NCBI GenBank assembly: GCA_027364495.1
Contig: DAHXPE010000111.1
Coordinates: 1-7,146 of the forward strand
Source of the DNA: Candidatus Heimdallarchaeota archaeon
GTDB taxonomy: Archaea; Asgardarchaeota; Heimdallarchaeia; Hodarchaeales; LC-3
Direction of reading: 5' to 3'
Length of the DNA: 7,146 nt
The notes beneath the pieces are model-generated. The model was not told the origin of the DNA, ran no database searches, and was given only the letters and a program-made list of their open reading frames with translations. The translations under genes were made by a program, and so were the position numbers. Position 1 is the first letter of the stretch, and each line of letters starts with the position of its first letter. Positions 1 to 6,121 of this stretch are shown one piece after another.

Positions 1-186
1 TTTTTGTATTTGTATATATATATAACCTCTAGTTATTTATTTTTTAAATCTATAGTTAAGCTAAAAATACTTGAAAGACCTTTTTTTCTTATTCCGTATA
101 TTTCCACCAAAAAGATTACACAAAATAATCAATTTTAACAATTTTTGAACGAAAATTTTTTTTAATATATTTTTAGATCTCTTCTA
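1..186. other. AT-rich non-coding leader region
   Basis: This stretch holds an alternating TA tract (about 13-24) and several T-runs, including about 80-87 and 154-161. One plus frame stays open from 1 to a TAA at 136-138, but it translates to low-complexity F/I/Y/K residues without protein-like patterning, so I do not call it a gene. I see no RNA gene or repeat beyond the TA tract. It probably contains the 3' flank of an upstream gene outside the window and leads into the SDR promoter. Confidence 0.5.
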
Positions 187-198
187 CTATATAAAAAC
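187..198 (+). promoter_or_regulatory. TATA-like box of the SDR gene
   Basis: The sequence CTATATAAAAAC is a good archaeal TATA box. Its centre lies about 31 bases before the ATG at 224, so transcription would start a few bases ahead of the start codon. A GTGAT at 216-220, just before the ATG, partly matches an archaeal Shine-Dalgarno sequence. The position is seen in the sequence; the function is inferred from known archaeal promoter spacing. Confidence 0.55.
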
Positions 199-223
199 CG
201 AAAAAAAGGTTAAAAGTGATAAT

Positions 224-934
224 ATGTCAAAAGTAATTTTTATAACTGGTGCTTCTAAAGGAATTGGAAAAGCAATAGCTCTTAGCCTATCTGAAGATAA
301 TAATGTTATATTATTTGCCAGATCAGAAGACAAATTACTAGAATTAGAATCAACTATTAAAAAAAAAGGTGGTTCTTGTCTTTGTATCGTAGGAGATGTA
401 ACAAAAGAGCAAGATGTATCTGATGCCATAGCTACTACGATTGATAAGTTTTCAAAAATTGATGTGTTAATAAACAATGCTGGAATAGGTATTTATAAGA
501 GAATTGAAAATTTTTCTTTCACTGAATTTAAAAAGGTGCTGGAAACTAATTTATTTGGTGCATTTCTAGCTACCCGATATGCCGTACCTCATATGATAAA
601 GCGAAAACAAGGACAAATAATAAACATTTCATCGGTAGCCGGTCTTAATGGATTCAAGGAAGGTACTGCCTATTCTTCTTCAAAGTTTGGTTTAAATGGT
701 TTTACAGAATCATTACGTGAAGATATTAAGGAATTTGGAATTGCAGTTACAGCAGTTTGCCCTGGCGGTGTACGAACTGAATTTGGTGGTGATAATCATG
801 ATAAAGTGAATAATGATTATCTGTTAGAACCTGAAGATGTTGCTCACACCATTAAATATTTAATTGATGAATCAGAGACTGCTAATACAAAATTAATTGA
901 ATTAAAGCCCAGAAAAAGAAAAGATCGAAGATAA
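224..934 (+). CDS. Short-chain dehydrogenase/reductase (classical SDR)
   Basis: This 236-residue cytosolic NAD(P)-dependent oxidoreductase has a single Rossmann-fold domain. The cofactor motif TGASKGIG is at residues 8-15. K12 and R33 (in FAR after the second strand) suggest a preference for NADP(H). NNAG is at 84-87. The catalytic tetrad is complete: N109, S137, Y150 and K154 (YSSSK). PGGVRT at 180-185 is the usual loop after strand 6. The length matches classical FabG-like SDRs, except that the C-terminus ends in a basic tail (KPRKRKDRR). The substrate cannot be read from the sequence; a 3-oxoacyl or sugar/alcohol ketoreductase activity is possible, but archaeal SDRs are diverse. The gene has its own promoter, and the next gene starts 66 bases downstream behind a T-tract, so co-transcription is uncertain. 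The family call is firm; the specific function is unknown. Confidence 0.95.
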   Translation: MSKVIFITGASKGIGKAIALSLSEDNNVILFARSEDKLLELESTIKKKGGSCLCIVGDVTKEQDVSDAIATTIDKFSKIDVLINNAGIGIYKRIENFSFTEFKKVLETNLFGAFLATRYAVPHMIKRKQGQIINISSVAGLNGFKEGTAYSSSKFGLNGFTESLREDIKEFGIAVTAVCPGGVRTEFGGDNHDKVNNDYLLEPEDVAHTIKYLIDESETANTKLIELKPRKRKDRR

Positions 935-936
935 AA

Positions 937-943
937 TTTTTTT
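937..943 (+). terminator. T-tract after the SDR gene
   Basis: A T7 run begins 2 bases after the TAA stop, with a second T5 at 951-955. There is no stem-loop. Short T-tracts of this kind act as intrinsic terminators in archaea, so termination here is inferred. Confidence 0.4.
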
Positions 944-961
944 ATTTGACTTTTTCTTCAT

Positions 962-976
962 TACTAAAAAATTCTT
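962..976 (+). promoter_or_regulatory. Candidate TATA region of the first Nudix gene
   Basis: TACTAAAAAATTCTT is a loose TATA-like element about 32 bases before the ATG at 1001 but only about 17 before the ATG at 986. The spacing favours the downstream start, because the upstream ATG would lie ahead of the expected transcription start. Confidence 0.35.
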
Positions 977-1000
977 AAATTCCTAATGCTTTGTTTATTC

Positions 1001-1507
1001 ATGGCCTATCCTTCTGAATTTGCCCGCCATTTTATTGGTGTTGGTTGTATAGTAATTCATGATGATAAAGCTCTTCTAGTAAAACTTAATTATGGAAGAG
1101 CACAAAATTTTTGGTTGATTCCTGGAGGTTTTTTAGAAGCTGGAGAAACTATTATTGAAGGAGTTATTCGTGAGGTTTTTGAAGAAACTGGAATGAAAGT
1201 TGAAGCAGAAGGCATTCTTGGGGTCAGAACTATGGTTCGAAATCATGATAAATTGACAGATCTCTATTGTGTAGTTAAATGTAGATTATTATCAGAACCA
1301 GAGCCTCTAGTTCCTCAACCAAGTGAAATTAAAGAAGTGAGCTGGATTCCTATTTCGGAATGCTTTTCTAATCCAGATATTTTGGATTACTCTAAAGTTA
1401 TCATTAGAAAAGCACTTGGAAATAAATTTCTTACTTTAGATAGGGATCTAAATGAGGAAAGAAAGAAAAGGCTTGATTTATCAAAATTTGAACAATTTTG
1501 GGTTTAA
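1001..1507 (+). CDS. Nudix hydrolase
   Basis: This predicted 168-residue cytosolic Nudix pyrophosphohydrolase would cleave a nucleoside diphosphate linked to another moiety, using Mg2+ or Mn2+. The Nudix box fits GX5EX7REUXEEXGU exactly at residues 43-65 (G43, E49, R57, E58, V59, E61, E62, G64, M65). The strand before it reads FWLIPGG, common in ADP-ribose/NADH-type and general MutT relatives. The C-terminal 30 residues are charged and helical. An in-frame ATG at 986 would add five residues, but the TATA spacing and the family-like N-terminus (MAYPSEFARHF) favour 1001. No substrate-specific signature such as a NADH-type SQPWPFPQ motif is visible, so the substrate is unassigned. A T12 tract follows, and the gene converges on the AHSA1-like gene. 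Confidence 0.93.
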   Translation: MAYPSEFARHFIGVGCIVIHDDKALLVKLNYGRAQNFWLIPGGFLEAGETIIEGVIREVFEETGMKVEAEGILGVRTMVRNHDKLTDLYCVVKCRLLSEPEPLVPQPSEIKEVSWIPISECFSNPDILDYSKVIIRKALGNKFLTLDRDLNEERKKRLDLSKFEQFWV

Positions 1508-1516
1508 ATAAGTTAA

Positions 1517-1528
1517 TTTTTTTTTTTT
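1517..1528 (+). terminator. T12 terminator between convergent genes
   Basis: A run of twelve T on the plus strand lies 10 bases after the Nudix stop and 8 bases before the stop of the opposing gene. This is the form of a hairpin-free archaeal terminator for the plus-strand gene. No matching T-run is visible for the minus-strand transcript. Confidence 0.55.
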
Positions 1529-1536
1529 GAGTATGG

Positions 1537-2388
1537 TTAATCAATTATTTCATTAATAAAATGAATTGTAAAAGAAGAATTTTCAACTAAATCTTTTATC
1601 TTAGCTAGAAAATACATCCAACCGTTTTTATAACTAAAATAGGCATTTTCTTGATTTAATTCATCAAATATATCTATATCTTTGTGTGTTAAGGTTAATA
1701 CACATTCTTTTTCTTCTGTCTTTTCTATTTCCCACTTGATGTATCCAATAGGATTAAAATCAATGATAAAATCGTGAATTAAAATGGAATCTTTTTTCCA
1801 TGTTATTAAATTGCTAGGTCCTTCGTCAATCCATCCCCAAGAATAACGAAATGCTTCTAAATCGCATTCAGGATACATAGAAAAAATTTGTTTTAAGTAA
1901 AAAATTTCAGTTAAATGCGAAAATATTACCTTTTGGGTGTTATGGATAGGTATTGTTACGCTTATTCCTGACTTATCGAAATTTGTATAATCAAAAGATG
2001 GAATCGATATCCCATCGTGATCAATATATTCTTTCAATCGATAAAAAAGATAAATCCACTCTTGTAAAAATGAACAAATACTAAATTCTTTGCAACTTAA
2101 CTCAATATTAATAAAAAAATCTTCAATTTTAAATAATATCTCCATATTAAACGATTCAAAAGAACAGATCCAAGAAACAATATTAACTTCATTTTCTTTT
2201 ATTTTTATTATTAGTTTTTCTGAAATAGATGAAAATAATTTCTTAATTTCTATTTTATCGAGCGAATTTGAATTGAGACACACGCCTAACCATTTTTCAA
2301 TCGCAGTAACCTGGGTTAATGCATTTTTTATGGTATTACCTTGCTGGTCTACTTTCATTGAGCCAAAGGCTTTATGGGTGTTTGACAT
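1537..2388 (-). CDS. AHSA1/SRPBCC-like protein with apparent tandem domains
   Basis: This 283-residue soluble protein has a C-terminal half (about 140-275) that fits the AHSA1-like branch of the START/SRPBCC superfamily. The half opens with a strand and then a helix (SVTIPIHNTQKVIF, 143-156). A W-x-W segment with WIDEGP (184-191), the FNPIGYIKWEIE strand (211-222), the strand VLTLTHKDI (230-238) and the final helix with NGWMYFLAKIKDLVE (255-269) follow. The N-terminal half appears to be a shortened, diverged copy: NTIKNALTQVTAIEKWLG (18-35) resembles the first helix, and QEWIYLFYRLKEYI (109-122) aligns with the last helix of the C-terminal half. Such domains form hydrophobic ligand pockets or bind partners; some act with Hsp90, but most prokaryotic members have no known ligand. 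A second Met at residue 11 is an alternative start. The gene begins 27 bases after the stop of the broken frame upstream, which suggests one transcript, though a promoter inside that frame is possible. Confidence 0.72.
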   Translation of the reverse strand: MSNTHKAFGSMKVDQQGNTIKNALTQVTAIEKWLGVCLNSNSLDKIEIKKLFSSISEKLIIKIKENEVNIVSWICSFESFNMEILFKIEDFFINIELSCKEFSICSFLQEWIYLFYRLKEYIDHDGISIPSFDYTNFDKSGISVTIPIHNTQKVIFSHLTEIFYLKQIFSMYPECDLEAFRYSWGWIDEGPSNLITWKKDSILIHDFIIDFNPIGYIKWEIEKTEEKECVLTLTHKDIDIFDELNQENAYFSYKNGWMYFLAKIKDLVENSSFTIHFINEIID

Positions 2389-2410
2389 GGATTTTCAAAT
2401 TTCCGAGCTA

Positions 2411-2420
2411 ATTATTTACT
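2411..2420 (-). promoter_or_regulatory. Possible TATA-like element before the AHSA1-like gene
   Basis: Read on the minus strand, AGTAAATAAT lies about 27 bases before the ATG at 2388, overlapping the stop of the upstream broken frame. The spacing suits an archaeal promoter but the element is weak. Read-through from the upstream genes is the alternative. Confidence 0.25.
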
Positions 2421-2667
2421 TTTTATCAAAGTCCTTTATTTTCAAAGCATCATCAATTAATTGGGCCATTAGTGCATTTTTGTGGTAATCAAGTTTGAAT
2501 CATAATAAAAAATTCAATATCAACGAAGAATAGTGTATGTGCATATCTGGATGATTTTTATATTTTTTTGCTAAAAAATGAACCATATTAGCTATGGTCA
2601 TTGATTCGGATCCGTTTTTAGTTTTTAATTCAAGTTGTAATTTCCTTTTTTTTATATTATAGATCAA
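2416..2667 (-). pseudogene. Small unknown reading frame with an in-frame TGA
   Basis: One minus frame between a TAA at 2670-2668 and a TAA at 2418-2416 is interrupted only by a TGA at 2502-2500. Both sides read like real protein and share the frame. Before the TGA is MTIANMVHFLAKKYK and onward from an ATG at 2601 (33 residues). After it are 27 residues including ALMAQLIDDALKIKDFDKK. The frame is also open for 22 codons before the ATG, to a TTG at 2667, and those codons look coding too (KLQLELKTKNGSES). The whole would be a 61-83-residue, mostly helical, charged protein of no family I recognise. One base change (TGG to TGA) would explain the break. It lies between the CPBP and AHSA1-like genes on the same strand. 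Alternatives are a sequence error, a truncated 33-residue product, or programmed recoding, for which I see no support. Confidence 0.55.
2653..2661 (-). promoter_or_regulatory. TATA-like element upstream of the broken small frame
   Basis: On the minus strand TATAATATA is followed by an A-run, about 56 bases before the ATG at 2601. The resulting leader of about 30 bases is longer than for the other genes here, so either the start lies further upstream or the element is chance AT-richness. Confidence 0.25.
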
Positions 2668-2724
2668 TTAGTTATTTTTTTGTAATTATATCTTCGATTG
2701 TTTTATTTAAAGATCACATCATTA

Positions 2725-3714
2725 TTAAGTTAATTTAATTCTTTTAGGCAAAGTTTTATGAGCTTTGATTATATCTTGATCTAATTTTTTATAATTTTCA
2801 AATAATTCATCTTTATGGCGAATAATGAGAATCAAAAAGAACAAACCAACTAGAAAATGAAACATACCACCAACTAAACCTTCTCCATTAATAAGCCAAA
2901 TATTGGAAATTGAGGGATTGAGTAATCCTAAGGATCCATCATATATATTACCTGTAAATACCGGATTAGCCAAATTCCATGAATAATGTAGCATAAGTGC
3001 TGGCCACAAATTTTTTGTTTTTAAATAAGCCCAAACCATTGCCCAATTAGCGCCAAAAAATACTCCAAACGAACCTATAATTAAAAAGATAACTTTATCA
3101 GATGATACAGGAGCCAGAACAGTAAAATAAGGTAAATGATAAGTAAACCAGACTAATCCTACAATAAAAGTTGAAATAATAAGGGAAAGTTTTGGATGGA
3201 GTTTTAAAAGTTCAGGTAGCAAATAACCTCTCCAACCTGCCTCTTCGCCTATAATTCTAATGAAACCTCCTGGAGAAAATAATAATAATGCACCAACAAG
3301 GGTGAAAAATAAAATAAAATCTAAAAATTGAACTTTTGTAGAATAACCTGCCAAATCACCTACGAAAGGAGTATAATTGGGATTATATCTGACTCCTCCA
3401 ATAATAAAATCGGTAGTAATTGTGAGAGATAGAACAACAACTGTATAACCAACTCCAAATCCTAACCATTTGTAACCAGGATTATTAAATTGATCCATAT
3501 TTATAAAATCTGTTTTAAACAATAAAATAAAAATTATAGCCATTGTGGCAGGTATAAATGTATAAATATCACCACTAATTAGCTGAGCTGTTTGTCCGTT
3601 TCCTAAAAATTTTAAACTTAGGTATAAGGAGGTGTAAGAAAACAAAATGGTAAGTACAGACCATAATAGTATTAACAAAAACCTTTTTTTTGGAGTTATA
3701 TTTTTATTGGACAT
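2725..3714 (-). CDS. CPBP (CAAX protease/bacteriocin-processing) intramembrane metalloprotease
   Basis: This 329-residue membrane protein has about eight predicted hydrophobic helices (near 11-33, 50-66, 82-104, 128-148, 172-195, 206-229, 236-249 and 276-298) and a short basic C-terminal tail. The Rce1/CPBP family motifs are all present. Motif 1 is EEAGWR (E157, E158, R162). Motif 2 is WFTYHLP with H193. Motif 3 is HYSWN (H243, N247). The glutamates and histidines form the proposed active site within the membrane. Known relatives trim prenylated CAAX proteins in eukaryotes or confer bacteriocin immunity in bacteria; the archaeal substrate is unknown. The gene is divergent from the MFS transporter across a 145-base gap and is followed on the same strand by the broken small frame. 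The start gives a normal N-terminus (MSNKN, then a helix). Confidence 0.93.
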   Translation of the reverse strand: MSNKNITPKKRFLLILLWSVLTILFSYTSLYLSLKFLGNGQTAQLISGDIYTFIPATMAIIFILLFKTDFINMDQFNNPGYKWLGFGVGYTVVVLSLTITTDFIIGGVRYNPNYTPFVGDLAGYSTKVQFLDFILFFTLVGALLLFSPGGFIRIIGEEAGWRGYLLPELLKLHPKLSLIISTFIVGLVWFTYHLPYFTVLAPVSSDKVIFLIIGSFGVFFGANWAMVWAYLKTKNLWPALMLHYSWNLANPVFTGNIYDGSLGLLNPSISNIWLINGEGLVGGMFHFLVGLFFLILIIRHKDELFENYKKLDQDIIKAHKTLPKRIKLT

Positions 3715-3741
3715 AAATAATTACCAAAATTAATCTTTTAG

Positions 3742-3757
3742 TGGTTAAATAAATTTC
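3742..3757 (-). promoter_or_regulatory. BRE/TATA-like promoter of the CPBP gene
   Basis: On the minus strand GGAAATTTATTTAACC combines a purine-rich element (GGAAA) with an AT-only TATA-like core about 34 bases before the ATG at 3714. The short leader it implies matches the other genes in this window. Confidence 0.4.
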
Positions 3758-3821
3758 CAATTGTATGATAGATAAAATTTACCTTGTTCCTTTTACGAAT
3801 TATTTAAACTCGAAAATTTTT

Positions 3822-3830
3822 CTATAATTA
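3822..3830 (+). promoter_or_regulatory. TATA-like box of the MFS transporter gene
   Basis: CTATAATTA is centred about 34 bases before the ATG at 3860 and only about 19 before the in-frame GTG at 3845. This spacing supports the ATG as the start. Confidence 0.4.
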
Positions 3831-3859
3831 CCCTTCTCCGAGAAGTGGAACATTCGAGT

Positions 3860-5182
3860 ATGGTTAAAAAATCGTTTCTTGGCTTATCTGCTTTTCAATT
3901 ATTAGCCTTTTTTAGACGTGGTCTTTTTTATACCTTTCTTCCTATCTACCTGTATTTTTTCCTTGGATTATCTATTACAGAATCAACTTTTTATGTAACC
4001 TTTGCTATGATTTCATCATCTTTTGGTCAATCGTTTATTTGGGGAAAGGTTGCAGACCGATTATATAACAGAAAAATAATGATTTTCACTGCTGAATTAA
4101 TTGCAGCTGCCGGACATATTATTGTCTGGTATTTGCATCGCATAGCATATTCTTATTCTCCATTTTATGCTGCCTGGACAATTATTCTTGGCTTAACTTG
4201 TATAGAATTTTTTTGGAGTGCTTCAAATGTTGCTTGGTCTGCAATGATTTCTGATATTGTTGCTCAAGAAGACACAAGCTCTATAATGGGAGTCCTAAAT
4301 GGAATAGGAGGCTTTGGGAGAATATTAGGTGTCATTGCAGCTGCACTTTTCCAGTCGATTGGTGGAATTCGTTTCGGTGGTGGGTTTTATTATGGCTATT
4401 TGTTTATTATAACTGCTATTGTTATTTCCATAACAGCTATTATAATTATTCTAACAATATCTGATAGAGATTTAATTTATAGATATGAGGGATTAAATGA
4501 AAATACAAATTATATCAAAAAATCAGTAAATGGTGATACACAATCTAATCCTAATAATGGTTATTTTGACGGAAAATTTTTCTATGTTTTTCTAATCGTA
4601 CTCATTTTTCTTAACTTTGGAAGAAATGGAGTGAATGTTATCCAAGATTTTTTCCTTATTGCAAAATTCAATACTAGTAATGCAAATCTTGGTCTTTTTG
4701 AAAGTCTACGCGCAGCATTTTCAATAATTGCCGGCTTTTCAACTCCTTTCTTGATTAAAAGGTTTGGTGATTGGAAAGTCTTTTTAATGTCACCGATTAT
4801 AGTTATTATTTGTATGATTGGATTTATTTTTTCTCCATACATGTATTTAGCTTTCATTTTTGGAGCAAGTGTTTGGACAGCCCAAGTAACCATTTCATCA
4901 GCCTCATATGGAATTATATCAAAGAAAATTCCATCAAAACTCCGTGGAAAGTATTTTGGTTATTATAATGCAGTATTTTCCTTATCTTTCGGTATGGGTT
5001 CAACTTTAATCACAGGACCAATCTCTGATCTTCTTATCGGATTTAATTTCAATCCAGTCTTAGCTTATTCATATGCTTACTTAGGTGCGGTGATTTTATT
5101 AATTATCGGCTTGATTTTTGGCATCAAATTATTTCTTCAATCGTTGAAACAATCAAATTCACGAGAATCACAAATTATCTAA
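3860..5182 (+). CDS. Major facilitator superfamily (MFS) transporter
   Basis: This 440-residue polytopic membrane protein shows twelve predicted helices in two sets of six. They are separated by a hydrophilic cytoplasmic loop of about 38 residues (roughly 201-238, rich in N, Y and K). The loop between helices 2 and 3 carries a recognisable MFS motif A (GKVADRLYNRK, 62-72). The equivalent loop in the second half reads KRFGDWK (300-306). LRGKYFGYYNA between helices 10 and 11, with R362 and G363, is another usual family element. Helix 1 contains an RR pair (19-20), which could be functional. The substrate and direction cannot be read; drug or metabolite export is common for this size class. An upstream GTG at 3845 would add five residues but sits too close to the TATA-like box. 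The stop overlaps the last codon of the opposing nitrilase relic. Confidence 0.92.
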   Translation: MVKKSFLGLSAFQLLAFFRRGLFYTFLPIYLYFFLGLSITESTFYVTFAMISSSFGQSFIWGKVADRLYNRKIMIFTAELIAAAGHIIVWYLHRIAYSYSPFYAAWTIILGLTCIEFFWSASNVAWSAMISDIVAQEDTSSIMGVLNGIGGFGRILGVIAAALFQSIGGIRFGGGFYYGYLFIITAIVISITAIIIILTISDRDLIYRYEGLNENTNYIKKSVNGDTQSNPNNGYFDGKFFYVFLIVLIFLNFGRNGVNVIQDFFLIAKFNTSNANLGLFESLRAAFSIIAGFSTPFLIKRFGDWKVFLMSPIIVIICMIGFIFSPYMYLAFIFGASVWTAQVTISSASYGIISKKIPSKLRGKYFGYYNAVFSLSFGMGSTLITGPISDLLIGFNFNPVLAYSYAYLGAVILLIIGLIFGIKLFLQSLKQSNSRESQII

Positions 5183-6060
5183 TTTTCTTTCAAAGGTTTA
5201 TTGGCTATGTCAAACCTTGAGTAATGACTAGTATTATCTAAATTTTATCTTCTTCAAGGATACATCTTAACAATATATGTAAGAAGTACATTCTCTTCTC
5301 CGATTAGTGGTTCAAAAACATTTATACCCTCTGGATCCATAATCATGGACCCCCCATTTTGATAATATTCTTCCGTAGAATAATTAGTAGAATCTGTAAA
5401 ATTGAATTCATTTTTGAGAAAAGAGTGAATTGTTTTTGTTGTTAAGAGACCAGAAAGGGCAATGATATAATATCTTCCTTCCATAGCATGAAATTTTAAG
5501 AATTTTTTTATTAACTTTATAGAATCTTGCCAAACAGAGAAATGAAGCATCTCTGATTGCATTTATAAAGAAGCTCTGGCTAAAAGTGGCCAATTTTTAC
5601 ATCAATTTAATCCCCCAACATATACTAAATTTATTGTACCGTCTGCCCATACCAGTATTTCTTCATTATAATTTTTATTTTTCTATGCCTTACAAGTATT
5701 TCACCTAAGTTGATATAGTAAGTAATGTGTAGTATATACTTCCATTTGAACGCTCATCACCTCACATAAACATGACTTGTAATTTTTTGGCCAAAGAACA
5801 CATTTCAAGTTCCAAAGGATGATCTGAAAGATACAATGATTCATTCCAATATTTAACATAAAGTTTCTTTTGTAAGGAGTTATTAAATTGAGCATCATTG
5901 CTAATAGATACCCACTGATGTGCCCCTGTAATAAAGGTGCTCCCCATGTTATTAATTCAGCTCCAACTTTAGTTAATTCAACTATTTTAAGTTTCAGCTT
6001 TTCCTATGTTCCTTTTGCATCAAGGAAAGAAGATTCTATTTGAATAATACAAATTTTCAT
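5179..6060 (-). pseudogene. Decayed nitrilase-superfamily (carbon-nitrogen hydrolase) gene
   Basis: Stitching minus-strand frames together gives an almost full-length nitrilase of about 294 codons. From the ATG at 6060 it reads MKICIIQIESSFLDAKGT, then a TAG (6006-6004), then EKLKLKIVELTKVGAELITWG. The frame shifts near 5943-5938, where the catalytic Glu is expected, into STFITGAHQW through SLAKKLQVMFM, a TGA (5764-5762) and GDERSNGSIYYTLL. A second shift near 5707 gives GEILVRHRKIK, with the catalytic Lys motif HRK at 5687-5679. A third near 5675 gives YNEEILVWADGT, a TGA (5604-5602), the likely catalytic Cys codon (5601-5599) and NWPLLARASL. A TAA (5565-5563), HAMEGRYYIIALSG, GGSMIMDPEG and stops at 5256 and 5247 follow, then HYSRFD before the TAG at 5181. 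Live members hydrolyse nitriles or amides. The flanking genes are intact, so general sequence error is unlikely. It cannot encode an active enzyme. Confidence 0.88.
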
Positions 6061-6093
6061 AATAATTAGACTTTAATGATTTTTGTCAAATTT

Positions 6094-6102
6094 CTTATAT
6101 TC
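6094..6102. promoter_or_regulatory. TATA-like element in the divergent gap, possibly two-way
   Basis: On the plus strand CTTATATTC is centred about 24 bases before the ATG at 6122 of the second Nudix gene. On the minus strand the same bases read GAATATAAG, about 38 bases before the ATG of the nitrilase relic. One near-symmetric box may have served both genes. Confidence 0.4.
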
Positions 6103-6121
6103 AAAATTTCTTTATTATATT

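Noticed and set aside
13..24. TA dinucleotide run as a replication origin or recombination site
   Set aside because: It is a short simple repeat in AT-rich DNA with no flanking origin-type repeats, Cdc6/Orc1 gene or inverted repeats.
1..138. Open plus frame of 45 codons at the left edge as the tail of a gene
   Set aside because: The translation is low-complexity and includes a Tyr-Ile run from the TA repeat. T-runs and the AT bias can keep such a frame open by chance.
2090..2488. 132-codon plus-strand frame opposite the AHSA1-like gene
   Set aside because: It is the antisense shadow of a minus-strand gene with clear domain patterning and has no family-like motifs of its own.
2500..2502. Selenocysteine at the TGA of the small frame
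   Set aside because: There is no neighbouring Cys or redox motif, the protein is not a known selenoprotein type, and I see no convincing SECIS-like stem-loop in the AT-rich sequence after it. A nonsense change is simpler.
5254..5562. A separate 102-residue minus-strand protein
   Set aside because: It is the C-terminal third of the nitrilase relic; the same frame continues the family upstream past a TAA and a TGA and downstream to HYSRFD.
2500..5764. TGA read as tryptophan (alternative genetic code), which would mend the small frame and some nitrilase stops
   Set aside because: About 33 tryptophans in the six intact genes and the methylase tail are all TGG, with no in-frame TGA. The nitrilase relic also carries TAG and TAA stops and frameshifts that a changed code would not explain.
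5762..5947. A separate 61-residue minus-strand protein starting at MGSTFITG
   Set aside because: Its sequence is an internal nitrilase segment, and the apparent start Met arises from the frameshift at the ITWG junction.
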